A program made the position numbers and the translations under genes. A stretch of 64,000 nucleotides of DNA from Gordius sp. MW1. Taxonomy: Eukaryota; Nematomorpha; Gordioida; Gordea; Gordiidae. Positions within the stretch are counted from its first letter, which is position 1, and each line of letters opens with the position of its first letter. Below the pieces are notes generated by a model that was given only the letters and a program-made list of their open reading frames with translations, ran no database searches and was not told the origin of the DNA. Where the stretch lies: NCBI GenBank assembly GCA_964036665.1, contig OZ038530.1, forward strand, positions 7,640,501 through 7,704,500, given 5' to 3'. This document shows, one piece after another, positions 1 to 13,309 of this stretch.

Positions 1-1480
1 CATGTGAGTGTCTCGGGCAATCTTAAGCTTGTCCGGGAAGAGTCTCCTTGGTTTTGAGCGAACCGGGGGGCCGTTGGTGTGGAAATGGTGTTGAGTGCTA
101 TGAGTTACTTGAGCCTTATAATCAGAAGGGGACACTATGGAGGCATACTTCTGAAGTAGTGATTTGATGGGGGAGGTGCCAATTATCCCAACTTGAATGT
201 TGATTGACGTAGCGAGTGTAGCCTTGCCTGCAGATGTTAATGTCGTTTGAGTGTCGAAAAGCTTCTTCTTTTTTATATCAACTACTAGATGGTAGTGATT
301 AAGAAAATCGGCTCCGATGATTGGCTGGTTAACGTCTGCTATTGTAAAAATCCATCTAAATTCTTTGCGTAGGCCGAAGTCCAAAGTGAAAAGCTTTTGG
401 CCATATGTTTTGATAGGGGTAGAATTGGCGGCCTGAAGTTGCACATATGAAGGGGTCATGGAATGGTCTCGAGAAGGCGGAATAACGGAAATCTCCGCGC
501 CTGTGTCAATGAGAAGTCGCTGACCCGTGGATTTGTCGAATATGTAAAATAAGCGACTAAGTTTTGGACCAAGCCCAAGCGTCGCCATCCCTGGGTGGTC
601 TACTAGTTTGTCGAGGGAGGGGGGGGGGGTTAAATGCGCAAGGTTGCACGCATTTGAGCGCCTTGTCTTTAAAGCGGTAATGGTACCAACAAAGTATATT
701 TGGTTGAATATGCGCGCTAGGGTGGCGAACGGTAGAGGGATTGCGGCGTCTCGAGTTGGAACGATCACGTGGCCTATGATTGAGATTTTTAAATTTTGTA
801 CCTCCTGTGTGAGTTTTGCAATCATCTCCCTAAGCCGAGTCGATTCATCTTCCGTGACTACATTTACAATTGGACATGTGGAGTTGTGGTAGGTCTCTAC
901 AATTTTGTCCGCAGTTTCGGCCATTTTGGAGAGGGACTGCTCGTCAAAAACAATTGCCAAAATGCCGATCATGTTTTTTGGAAGTTTTTCTAACCAAAGT
1001 TCTTTAAGAACTCGTTCATCCATGGAATTCGTTCCCAGATGATTTTTCATGAAACGCAGAAGCTGGGATGGGGTGCGATCTCCTAATTCCACAGTTGTGA
1101 GAAGAGCACGAAGTCTAGCAGAATCGGATTGGCTAGTGCGGTCTATGATGGCTGCTTTCATGGTTGTATAGGGTAAAATGTCGGGCATATTTTGTAGGAT
1201 GTCTTGAATTTCGATGGTTATTTCCAGTGGCAAGGCTTCTATTAAGTACCCAACTTTGGTAGCTTCGCTTTTTATCTTTTTTACCAAGAAAAGAGCCTCT
1301 ATTTGGATGAACCATGAGGGGGGGGGGGCTTTATATTGTTAAACTGTGGCAGTTTAAAATATGTGGCATTTTCGCTTTTAACCTCCATATCAGATGGTTG
1401 CGTGGGCATTTTTGGGTCACCAAATGAAGTGGTTATTTCATTAATTAGAAGAGATACTTTAGTAATCGAGTCTATTGGTA
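1..1480 (-). mobile_element. Ty3/gypsy gag-protease-RT start (copy B, cut by window edge)
   Basis: Read on the minus strand from about 1480 down to 1, this is the 5' half of a Ty3/gypsy element. It holds a gag-like stretch with the order WFIQIEALF, then LPLEITIEIQDIL, then LKELWLEKLPKNMIGIL. A Cys/His-rich segment follows near 640-690 (YHYRF...CVQPCAF). The retroviral-type aspartic protease motif LLIDTGAEISVIPP lies near 490-540. The start of the reverse transcriptase (GPPVRSKPRRLFPDKLKIA) lies at 10-90. Seen directly: the reading frame must shift between gag and protease, near a poly-C/poly-G run at 618-632 and another at 1318-1328, so the copy is probably dead. The domain order is that of arthropod-type Ty3 elements. 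The rest of pol would lie beyond the left edge. Confidence 0.85.
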
Positions 1481-1837
1481 GTGTAAAGTATATGCGAAAA
1501 AATGAATAATGATCCTGTTAGTTTTAAAGGTTGTGCTTATGTAGCTGCGCGAGCCCATTATCATTTGAATAATCAAGCGATGGTTGAATACAAGCGAGGG
1601 GCTATTAAAATTAAAATAACGTGATGGTTAAGTACAACCGAGGGGCTATTAAAATAAAAATAACGTGATGGTTAAGTACAAACGAGGGGCTATTAAATAA
1701 AGTAACGTGTTAGAATTCGCCTAGACGGGGTCAAGGGAAAGTAGCGTGCGAAAGAAGGTTTTTGATTCCAATTAGCGCGTTTAATTTAATTCGTAGCCTC
1801 TACAACTATCCTCGGGGCTCCACTCGGAGAGTTGTGG
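1481..1837 (-). repeat. LTR/leader candidate with three 44-bp tandem units
   Basis: This stretch lies between the integrase end of one gypsy copy (1838) and the gag start of the next (about 1480), where a shared LTR plus leader would sit. It contains three tandem near-identical units of about 44 bp at 1577-1620, 1621-1664 and 1665-1706, each with GAGGGGCTATTAAA. I could not fix LTR termini or a primer-binding site, so the LTR call is inferred from position only. Confidence 0.5.
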
Positions 1838-4045
1838 CTAGTGTAGTAGTTTATAGCGCCAATGCACGTGCCTTCCTCTCGATGTGATGTATGGGTTTTC
1901 TTTTGATTTTGTTAGGTCTGGGTCGGAGTTAGCTGGTCCGGCGATGTCGTCGGAGGGACAAACTTTGTGTGGATTTACATTTTCGGTATCCGTAAGCGGC
2001 TGAGTTGAAGTATCTAAATATGCAAGTTTCAATCGCTCGATCGAAACTGAGTCAGCTTTTCCGTTTTTTTCAATAATGAAATATTTAGCATGTTTGGACT
2101 TTACTCTGAACGGGCCGTCATATGGTGGCACCAAACTTTTTCGAACGAAATCATTACAGATAAAAACATATTTACAGTCCCTAAGAAGTGAAGTTGTACT
2201 CGCATTTGTCAATTGTGTCCTGACTTATTTAAAAGGTAAATGGTAAAAATGTTGTTTTAGGCATTTAATAAATTTGGAGGCGTTATGAGGTGTTCTTGAG
2301 TTCGTGAAAAATTCGCCGAGAAGTCTAAGTGTAGTGCCATTAATTCGGCTGGAGTGCAACCTACGTCTTTCTTGATAATTAATGGTAAGAGCTCATCCCA
2401 TTTGTTTGTGTCACCTTGTGCCATCAAGGAACTTTTCAACTGTCGATGAAATCTCTCAATCATGCCGTTGGCTTGTGGATGATAGGCAGTGGTTGTGATG
2501 TGATTTACACCAAGGAGATGCGTGAGATTCCGAAATAATTGGGATTCAAACTGGGGACCTCTATCTGTTGTGAGGCTTGATGGTACTCCGAGGTCAGCTA
2601 TCCAATACTTGATCAGAGCTTTTGCAACCGTTTGGGCTGAGGTGTCACGGATCGGCATGGCGACAGGCCATCGTGTCAAACGGTCAATAATGGTGAGTAA
2701 GTGGGTATATCCATTCGACGGTGGTAGTGGACCAACGAGATCGACGTGGATGTGGCTAAATCGAGCGTCAGGTTCAGCAAATGTGCCTAAAGGGGCTTTT
2801 ATGTGACGATGAATCTTCGATTTTTGACAAGCAACGCATGATTTGGCCCATTTCCTTACATCCATATTGATGGAGGGCCAAACATATCGACGTGAAATCA
2901 GCTTAAGTGTTGCACGCGTACCAGGGTGTGATAAGTTGTGGAAGTTATCAAAAATTACGCGTCTGAGTGAAGTTGGAACGAGTGGTCAAGGTGAGGTTGT
3001 GGACATGTCGCATTGCACGGTCAAATCAGAGCCAGGTATAGGAAGTTGCGTTAATTTTAGGGACTTTAGGTCCTGAAATGCCGACTTTTCTTCCATCTGA
3101 GCCAAAGCTAACCTTTCTACTAGGGGCCTGTCTTTGAAATCAACGGAATCAATATCAGACCTTGAGAGGGTGTCAGCGACTACATTTGATTTGCCAGCTA
3201 TATATTGGAGATCGGTAGTATATTGCAAAATATAGTCTAACTGTCTAATCTCTCGCGGGAAGTATTTGTCGATAGGTGTACTGAAAGCATAAGTTAGTGG
3301 CTTGTGGTCTGTATAAATAGTGAATTCATGACCTTCTAAAAGATGGCGGTAATGGCGGATTGTTAAATATATTGCTAATAATTCGCGACCGAATGCACTG
3401 TATCGTTGTTGAGTTTTTGTTAGCTTTTGGGAAAAAAAGGCCAAAGGCAGCGTATTACCGTTAGTTGTTTGATGTAATACGGCTCCTACAGCTGAGTTGG
3501 AGGCGTCGGTGGTGATTGAGAGTTGAGCGTCTTTTTGAAGATGGGAGAGAGGCACGACATTGCTTAAAGCGAGTTTGGCGTTGTTAAAAGCAGTCGAAGC
3601 TTCCGGGGTGCAGGAAATTGTCTTCTTTGAACCGTCGAGCAAATCGGTGAGAAATTTGAGTAAATCGGCACACATCGGAATAAACCGTCTATAAAAATTA
3701 ATCATCCCTAAGAAGCGTCTCAACTGAGTCATCGAAGTAGGCTGTGGGAAATTGAGGATTGCTTCCACCTTGTCCTGAAGGGGTGACAAACCTTGAGGGG
3801 TGATTTTGTGTCCCAAAAAATTTATTTCGTTTTGGCACCATAAGCATTTATCCTGACTGATTTTAATACCGAAAGACTTGAATCTTTTAAAAACCAGTCT
3901 AATATGATTGTGGTGTTCATCATTGGAAGAACTCGCGATGAGTGCGTCGTCAAGGTAAACAAAAACAAAGTCAAGTTCTCTAAAAACTTGGTCCATAAAG
4001 CGTTGAAACGTCTGGGCAGCGTTGTTCGCATAAAACCAGAAAAAA
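1838..4045 (-). pseudogene. Ty3/gypsy pol fragment: RT, RNase H, integrase (copy A)
   Basis: Minus-strand pol remnant, in 5'-3' order. The RT palm carries YLDD (near 3945). The connection FLGHKITPQGL and RNase H (TDASNSAVGAVL, ELLAIYLTIRHYRHLLEG, IYTDHKPLTYAF) follow, then a HHCC zinc-finger region (CVACQKSK). The integrase core keeps its D, D, E residues in HVDLVGP, TTDRGPQFES and MIERFHR. A C-terminal segment (1838-2212) contains PPYDGPFRV. Damage seen: a two-base insertion near 4030 breaks the frame just upstream of NAAQTFQRF, a TGA interrupts the RNase H-integrase link at about 2983-2985, and stops separate 2257 from 2212. RT fingers, protease and gag of this copy are missing beyond about 4045. 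It is not a working element. Confidence 0.9.
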
Positions 4046-4139
4046 TCGATTATTTATTATTTCGATATGATAATTATTGATGTTCTTTTTTATAAATATG
4101 TCAAAAATTAAAATAGAAATTTGTCAAATTCTTGATAAA

Positions 4140-4340
4140 TTGGGCATGGCGCGGAGTTCTTTCAATAAAATGTGAACGGCCTTGGGCAGGCCTGACGTTT
4201 TTCTAAACGGGTAGGGACGGGCTCGGACAGGCCTAAAGTGTTAAAAAAAAATTAAGGGCGGGTTCGGACCGGCCTTGAGTTTTTAAAACGTGTACGGGCG
4301 CCGACCTGCTAAAACGGCTTGTTGCAGATCTCTAAACAAC
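4140..4340 (-). repeat. GC-rich dispersed repeat ending AGAGATCTGCAA
   Basis: A GC-rich patch (GGGCGGGTTCGGACCGG, GGGCGCCGACCTGC) in AT-rich DNA. Read on the minus strand from 4340 it begins TTAGAGATCTGCAAC and is clearly homologous to 12538-12735 on the plus strand. Such ends with G+C-rich subterminal repeats resemble terminal pieces of hAT-like elements, but no partner end or target duplication was found. Confidence 0.5.
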
Positions 4341-5233
4341 CTTATACAATATAAACTTTAAATCCTTTTTAAGCCATATGATTTATTTTTGCATAAAATA
4401 ATTTAGCCAAAAAATGACATATTTAAAAAGACTTAAGTATGTTGTATTCATGATACATCTGTAAAATGTCAAAGCCTATTATCCGCTAATTGTTTTCTTT
4501 CATTATTATATTTTCCCAAAGAATTTGATTTGATCCATGTCTTTATTAACAAGCTATTTTTTGCCCAGATTTCCATGAAAATTCCCTTTTTTTAATTTAC
4601 TCCATATCATTTATAAAAAGCAAAAATCTAAATCCAATTGTTATCACATTTATCCTAGTAAATTGAAATAAACAAGTTAACTAGAGTATTTGAGTATAGT
4701 TGATCTTTTAAAGTTATAATAACTGTAATTAATTACCGAATATTTTTCACTGTTATCATCTTTTCCATAATAAAATACGATAACAAGTTAATGATAGTCT
4801 TTAGTCATATTTATAAGAGTTTTATGATCATAAATCGTATAGTGCGCATAGGGTGCTTGTTAACCACTTTTAATATATCATAACCCATAAGCATTTATCG
4901 TTACCATACCCGAGTCATTATGTCAATTTATACAATAATGGTGGACTTGCATTATAGTCTTAGCGAAAGTTGCCAAAGGAAAATGATGCTCTTTTGGTGT
5001 AGCCATTTTAAGTGCACCCATTAGAGCACTCCTGGGTGTTTTATTGACGACACTTGTGTATATGAATATTCAACCATCACAAAATCCTCCCCCCCCCCTT
5101 TTTTCTCTCGTCATTTTAATTTCTGATCTACCGAGAATAATATTAAATCCCACCTCTCCCATACACCCGCCCCCCCCCCCCTTCACCCAACTTAAAAAGC
5201 GCTAACCAAAAGGCTCTCTTTCTTCATTTTAAA
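4341..5233. other. AT-rich intergenic DNA
   Basis: No coding segment or structured repeat recognised. Poly-C runs occur at about 5087-5098 and 5170-5181. Confidence 0.5.
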
Positions 5234-5241
5234 ACGGAGCT

Positions 5242-6893
5242 TAGTGATGCGGAAAAACCGAGAAAAATCTCCGTCTCGTCTCGAATTTGAAAAATGGAGT
5301 CGAGATCGAGACGAGAATTTTGTTGTCGAGATCGAGACGAGAATTTTGTTGTCGAGACGAGACGATCCGAGATTTTTTCGGCGAGATCTCGACTTCTTAT
5401 TATCGTTAGATTTTAGTAAATTATTGTGTATTTTAATTTGCATGATGTACATTTAAGGTATTAAGTGTAAATTAATATGTATGGAATATATTTAATATTA
5501 AAATTCCTACGTATAGTAAACATTATATGTTTTTGCAAAAAATTTAAAATTTGGCAATCATTTACCTAAGTATAGTTGAACGGGTATGTGAATAATTTTA
5601 TAAATATTTATCACATATTTGTAACCAAAGCATTATTAAATATTACAAAATTTTAGGCTTAGAATGAGTTCTGATGGAATAGTAAATAATATTAAAACAT
5701 ATTTGAGTTTCGCAGTTACTCATCCTGCATGATGCGGTAATTATAAATTGGTGGTCAATCAGTTTATAATTAATCAAGTTAAGTTAGGGTGGCTCGAGAT
5801 TTTTGAGCACATGTATTCAACGACACCGTAATAGATTAAATATTAAATCATGAATTCTTTAGAATTTTTATGCTTCAACTAATTGTACACCTCCCAAATT
5901 TTTGAACCTTAAAAAGACATTATATGAATACATAGTTTTTTCATATCCATTACTTTTCACATTATAAGCTGGCAGGTGCATTCAAATCTACTATAATTTC
6001 TATAATTTTACGATGTAAAATAAATACACGAACCTACTATATCTATAAATAACTACTTAATGGCAAGGTAAGTTAGAATCAGAAGGTAATTATTTGGAAT
6101 ATAAATTTGATTATAATGAATATTGTCATAAATTTAAATATGTGCACTTTATTTAAAGTTTAACCCTTATGTTCTTAATACTAGAATAATGCTGCTTTTT
6201 TGTTGTTTTTACAACGTTTAATTGCAACTAGTTATAAATTTTGTAAATAATAATATTATCATTAAAAGTCACTTGTACTTTGTGGTTTATAACGTGTTAA
6301 CAAAAATGCAACAAAACTATAGGCTATAATTTATGATGTAACAAAAATGGACATAAACGTTTGCTTAAATATGTTAAGGTCTACTTTGAAGCTTTAGAAA
6401 GGGTTAATAAATGATCTTAATTTAGTAAATTATGCAACTAAGTCAACTATACGCGCACTTATAACTTTCTAAGTCTATTTATAGTTGACAAACGCAGTGA
6501 ATTTGATATAAATGTTATAATTTGCTAGAAAAAAAAAATTTAATTTTAATTTATTTATAGTTTTAAATAGACTGCACTTCTCTAAAAATATTATCTTTAT
6601 GAATTAATTCATATCTTTATATTAACAATGAGATGTCGTGTTCCGCTAAATCTTTATAAAGTTTGTGTATTAAAGTTTTTTAAAGAATAGTTTGCCATTT
6701 GGATTTTACACATATATATTTTCAATAAAACATGAAATTATTTTATTCTGTGAATATTTTTTTAGAGTCGAGACGAGACGAGACCGAGATTTTTATTGAC
6801 CGAGACGAGACGAGATTGAGATTATTATGATCGCTCCCGAGACGAGGCGAGATTTTGCTTTTGAGACAGAGACGAGACGAGATCGAAACACTA
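5242..6893 (+). mobile_element. Non-autonomous hAT-type element A with GAGAC subterminal arrays
   Basis: The element begins TAGTGATGCGG and ends CGAAACACTA, whose reverse complement TAGTGTTTCG gives short imperfect terminal inverted repeats. It is flanked by 8-bp near-duplications ACGGAGCT (5234-5241) and ACAGAGCT (6894-6901), as expected for hAT elements. Both ends carry arrays of GAGACGAGAC-type repeats (about 5265-5395 and 6765-6885). The interior is AT-rich without a usable ORF. The same family occurs at 39606-41373, where transposase remnants survive. The apparent Arg/Ser-rich ORFs over the ends are translations of the repeat array. Confidence 0.85.
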
Positions 6894-7082
6894 ACAGAGC
6901 TACATAATAAGAGAAAGGTATACTTTCTTTCCCATACACAAGCACATGGTCCTCCAGCGTCAACCCAGGGACCCCATTCCCTATAATCATAAGACAAAAT
7001 GATTGTGCTGGCCTCGGCTTTATTGATTAGCTCTTATCGAGCAGCGATGTCCGCCAGCACTTCAACCTAAAATCTTTGGCTT

Positions 7083-7297
7083 TTAATGGATCGGATCATG
7101 AGTGGCTAGAAGCTTATTAATTATGGCCCCCTGCTCAGACACTTTTGAACCAAGTGTAATGGCAGATGTTGTCCAATTTTCAAGTAATCTTATAACTTTT
7201 TGTTTAAAAAAATTGGCATCCTTATTGCCAAATACAATTTCGAATCCATGGCCAATAGCTTCCTTCTCGAGGATAAAACCTGTGATACCTTCGAGCT
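7083..7297 (-). CDS. Unidentified protein-coding exon, probable terminal exon
   Basis: A 70-codon open stretch on the minus strand ends in TAA at 7083-7085 and is preceded by a good acceptor (AAATTAG, then exon from 7297). It begins LEGITGFILEKEAIGHGFE and ends KLLATHDPIH. The composition is balanced, charged and unlike the surrounding AT-rich noise, and it has no transposon motif. The family is not recognised. The upstream exon would have to lie within about 145 bp before NUDT21's start on the other strand, which suggests a head-to-head pair or a relic of a gene cut by rearrangement. A possible short first exon with ATG near 7430 was seen but not supported by a good donor. Confidence 0.5.
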
Positions 7298-7443
7298 CTA
7301 ATTTATATATATATTATTCTTTTTTATTTAACTGGCCTATTTTTATAATATTTTAAACTTTTAATAAATTAATTGGATCAAAAAATAAATTAGTCATTTT
7401 GACTAGATCTTAATATCAGCCATTTTAAAAATTATATTTTACG

Positions 7444-10536
<3,093 letters not shown>

Positions 10537-11334
10537 TTATAAATTTTCCGATTATTTAGGATCAATTTCGTCTACATTTAATGTGGTAAAGTGACGTGTC
10601 AAATGCTTTTGATGGACTTGACGTCGTTTCACAGATGTTTTGTATTTATCTTAACTCTCAAATATACATTCATACACCACACCAATTAATGCGCGTTTTG
10701 ATTTTGTTATAATTGGATGTGTAACCTTAGATAGTGGTCCAAATAAAGAACATCTTAATGCCAATGAAATATTTAACGTTTTTGTCCTCAAAATCAATAA
10801 AAAATATTTGGCAATTGCAGCATGTGTTCATAATGACATTTCTATAGGTCATTGATTATACGATACTGGATGTTTTTGAATTCATATAAAGGGTTAATTT
10901 AACCAGACTCCTGCGCGATTGATTGAAACCTGTTTATAGATTTTGACACATTTGTGGTGGCCTTTTAAAATAGCCTGAGTTAAGTAATCACCTTAATTCA
11001 CCATTAGCTAATGATGAATGCCCTTGAAGAAAATTAAAAATTTGTTATTTTTTAGCGTATGACATAGTTTTTAATTATCAATTAAACCTTATATTAAATA
11101 CTAATTTATACTTCGTCCGTTTCCCAATGTAATTATAACACTATCACACAACCTATCGCGTCTATTAAATATTCCCCCCCCCACCCGGGTGAGAAATAGG
11201 GTAAAAAGGGAGGGGGGGTGGCAAAGTTCTTATTTATTATATATATATTAATTTTTTATTACCATTTTTCGATTAATATGTGATTGAAAAAATATTGATT
11301 AGCACTTATGGATAAATTATTAAAATGAGTATAA
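10537..11334. other. Intergenic, nothing coding seen
   Basis: AT-rich. A poly-C/poly-G pair (about 11174-11219, CCCCCCCCACCCGGG and GGGAGGGGGGG) is the only notable composition feature. No gene recognised. Confidence 0.5.
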
Positions 11335-12091
11335 TCTATATATATAAAGTAAAGTGTATGTGTGTAAGGGCTAAATTCTGAAACTACCCCCCGATTCGCG
11401 CGAAACTTTACCCGTAGGTTCCCAGGGCGGCCAGGGGTAAAATAGCTTTTGCAGAATCCTAAAATTCCTAAGGGCTAAATTCGGAAAACTACCCGCCCGA
11501 TTCGCGCGAAAATTTAGCCGTAAATGCCCACGGCGGTCAGGGGTAAAATAGTTTTTTCAGATTTCTAAAATACCTTTTCGTTTTAAAAATAGCGGACATT
11601 TCCCGGCCAGTTTCATTTATAGCATCATATATAATAATGACGTCATACGTACAAGGCTGAAGTTTTCTCGAATTAGATATTTAAAAGTATAATAAAAATG
11701 TTACAATATACGGTCAAAATTATTGGGGTGCATTTTTGCCATTATTATTACGTTGTCGATTATAGAAGCATATTTTTAATAATTTTCCACCCTTCAATTA
11801 ATTATTTTATTATAATAAAGAAAATTGTATTTCAAATAAATCAGCTAACTAGAAAAATAAAATAATGGTATTATTGTATAATTTAAATTATAGAATGCTA
11901 TATTATGTAAATATATATTATATAGTTTTATAATAGGAAAAGGTATATTCATAAACGATTGAATAGATTTACAACCGTTTTAAATATTTATTTTTTATTT
12001 TATAGGTCGAAAAGTGCGATGTTAAACTCTCTTACAGTTATTTAGCTAATAAGGGACTAAGCCAAAGCAACGCTTGGCCGGGCACAGCTAG
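11335..12091 (+). mobile_element. Non-autonomous Helitron
   Basis: It starts TCTATATATATAAAGT directly after an A and ends ...GCTAG directly before a T, matching Helitron insertion between A and T with 5' TC and 3' CTAG ends. A short hairpin (GCCAAAGC / GCTTGGC, about 12061-12078) precedes the terminus by roughly 12 nt, as Helitron 3' ends require. There is no Rep/helicase coding. The 5' part holds two diverged direct units of about 105 bp (11366-11469 and 11470-11577), each with AAGGGCTAAATTC, CGATTCGCGCGAAA and GGGGTAAAATAG. Confidence 0.8.
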
Positions 12092-12163
12092 TTACAAATA
12101 TTAAATAAAAAATGATGAAACCTTAAACGACCAAACCCAAACCAAAAGGTTGCCAAAATAGTT

Positions 12164-12365
12164 CACCCTAACGCTAAGGGTGTTTTTTTGTAAAAACGCC
12201 AAAGGTCGACCAAAATAATTCACCCAACACCCTTTGGGTGTTTTTTAACAAAAACGCCAAAGATCGACCAAAAAAATTTTCACCCAAACACCCTTTTTGG
12301 GTGTTTTTTACAAAAACGCCAAGGGCGAACCAAAAAAATTCACCTAACACTAAAAGGGTTAGGCG
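12164..12365. repeat. Tandem array, three 57-60 bp units plus a partial
   Basis: Units at 12164-12220, 12221-12280, 12281-12340 and a partial at 12341-12365. Each begins CACCC/CACCT and contains AAAAACGCCAA, a GACCAAAA/GAACCAAAA segment and, in the first three, a local palindrome around GGGTGTTTTTT. The minus-strand open frame through it merely reflects the repeat. Confidence 0.85.
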
Positions 12366-12537
12366 TAATTTATAACCAATTACCAAGCTTGGTAACACGC
12401 TGGGAAAAACGCCCGCCGTTTTTACAACACTATACCACACTTATAAGACGCGGCAAAATTACGCTTCTACCGGGTTGAAATTGCGATATTTTTATTTCGT
12501 GTTATCTTTTGCACGACCATTATATTTAGAGTCTATA

Positions 12538-12735
12538 TTAGAGATCTGCAACTAGCCGTTTTTAGGAAGTCGGCCGCCCGTACCCGTTTCGAAAACTTTT
12601 CCGTAAGCTTTTTTATGCTCTTCAGGCCAGTCAATTCCCGTTTGGATAATTTTTAAGCCAACCTAAATCCGCCCGTAGTTTTATTCATGCACTTCAGGTC
12701 CGGCTTCCAACCAATCGGCCCGTTAGGTCCGGCCC
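12538..12735 (+). repeat. GC-rich dispersed repeat beginning TTAGAGATCTGCAAC
   Basis: Homologous to the reverse complement of 4140-4340 over at least the first 60 bp: TTAGAGATCTGCAAC, AGCCGTTTT, then GTCGGC and CCCGTAC. The rest is built of CGGCCCG/GTCCGGC words. Likely the end of an inactive DNA transposon. Confidence 0.5.
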
Positions 12736-13309
12736 AAGAATAAATCTAATTTATGCAACATTCATTGCAATTTTAAAGATGTTATTAATAGGATATCCTG
12801 AGCAGATGAATGGATGGATTTGAAGGGTTTGATTATAATCTACATCTTGATCCTTTATCTTTTTCGGTGACTCCGAGTGTTGCGATTTATTTAACCTCAT
12901 ATTTTTAACGTTATACCTTGCTTTTTTATGCAAAAATGGCGTTGTAAAAAAGACTTTTTCCAAGGATAGCATTTATTATTTCCAATAAGTGTTAAGCGGT
13001 AAAGATCCTTGTGTAATTAGATATCCACATGTCCATAGTTGCGCCCACAGTCATTTCTAAGTGTAATCTTATTTTCTAAAAATTGGCAAAAGTCAATTAA
13101 GATGCAATGAACCCCTAAAAACTATAAATTATTTAGCATTTTATAGATTAATTTTGAATTGTGTAAAAGTGTTGTCATATAATATAAAATAAAACTTAAG
13201 CAAATTTTTTAAATAAATATAGTACGAAATGCAAAATGAATGAAGTTACAGGTAAGAATGTTCTTGAGTGCCATGATTAAATAAATATAAACACGTGGTG
13301 CAGAACTCT

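Noticed and set aside
5192..5456. Arg/Ser-rich open frames (also 6743-6997 and 41159-41381)
   Set aside because: They are translations of GAGAC/CTCGT arrays at hAT ends, open on both strands because the repeat lacks stops.
12174..12440. 88-codon minus-strand ORF
   Set aside because: Its peptide is repetitive (GEFFW...GVF) because it spans the tandem array; no independent coding evidence.
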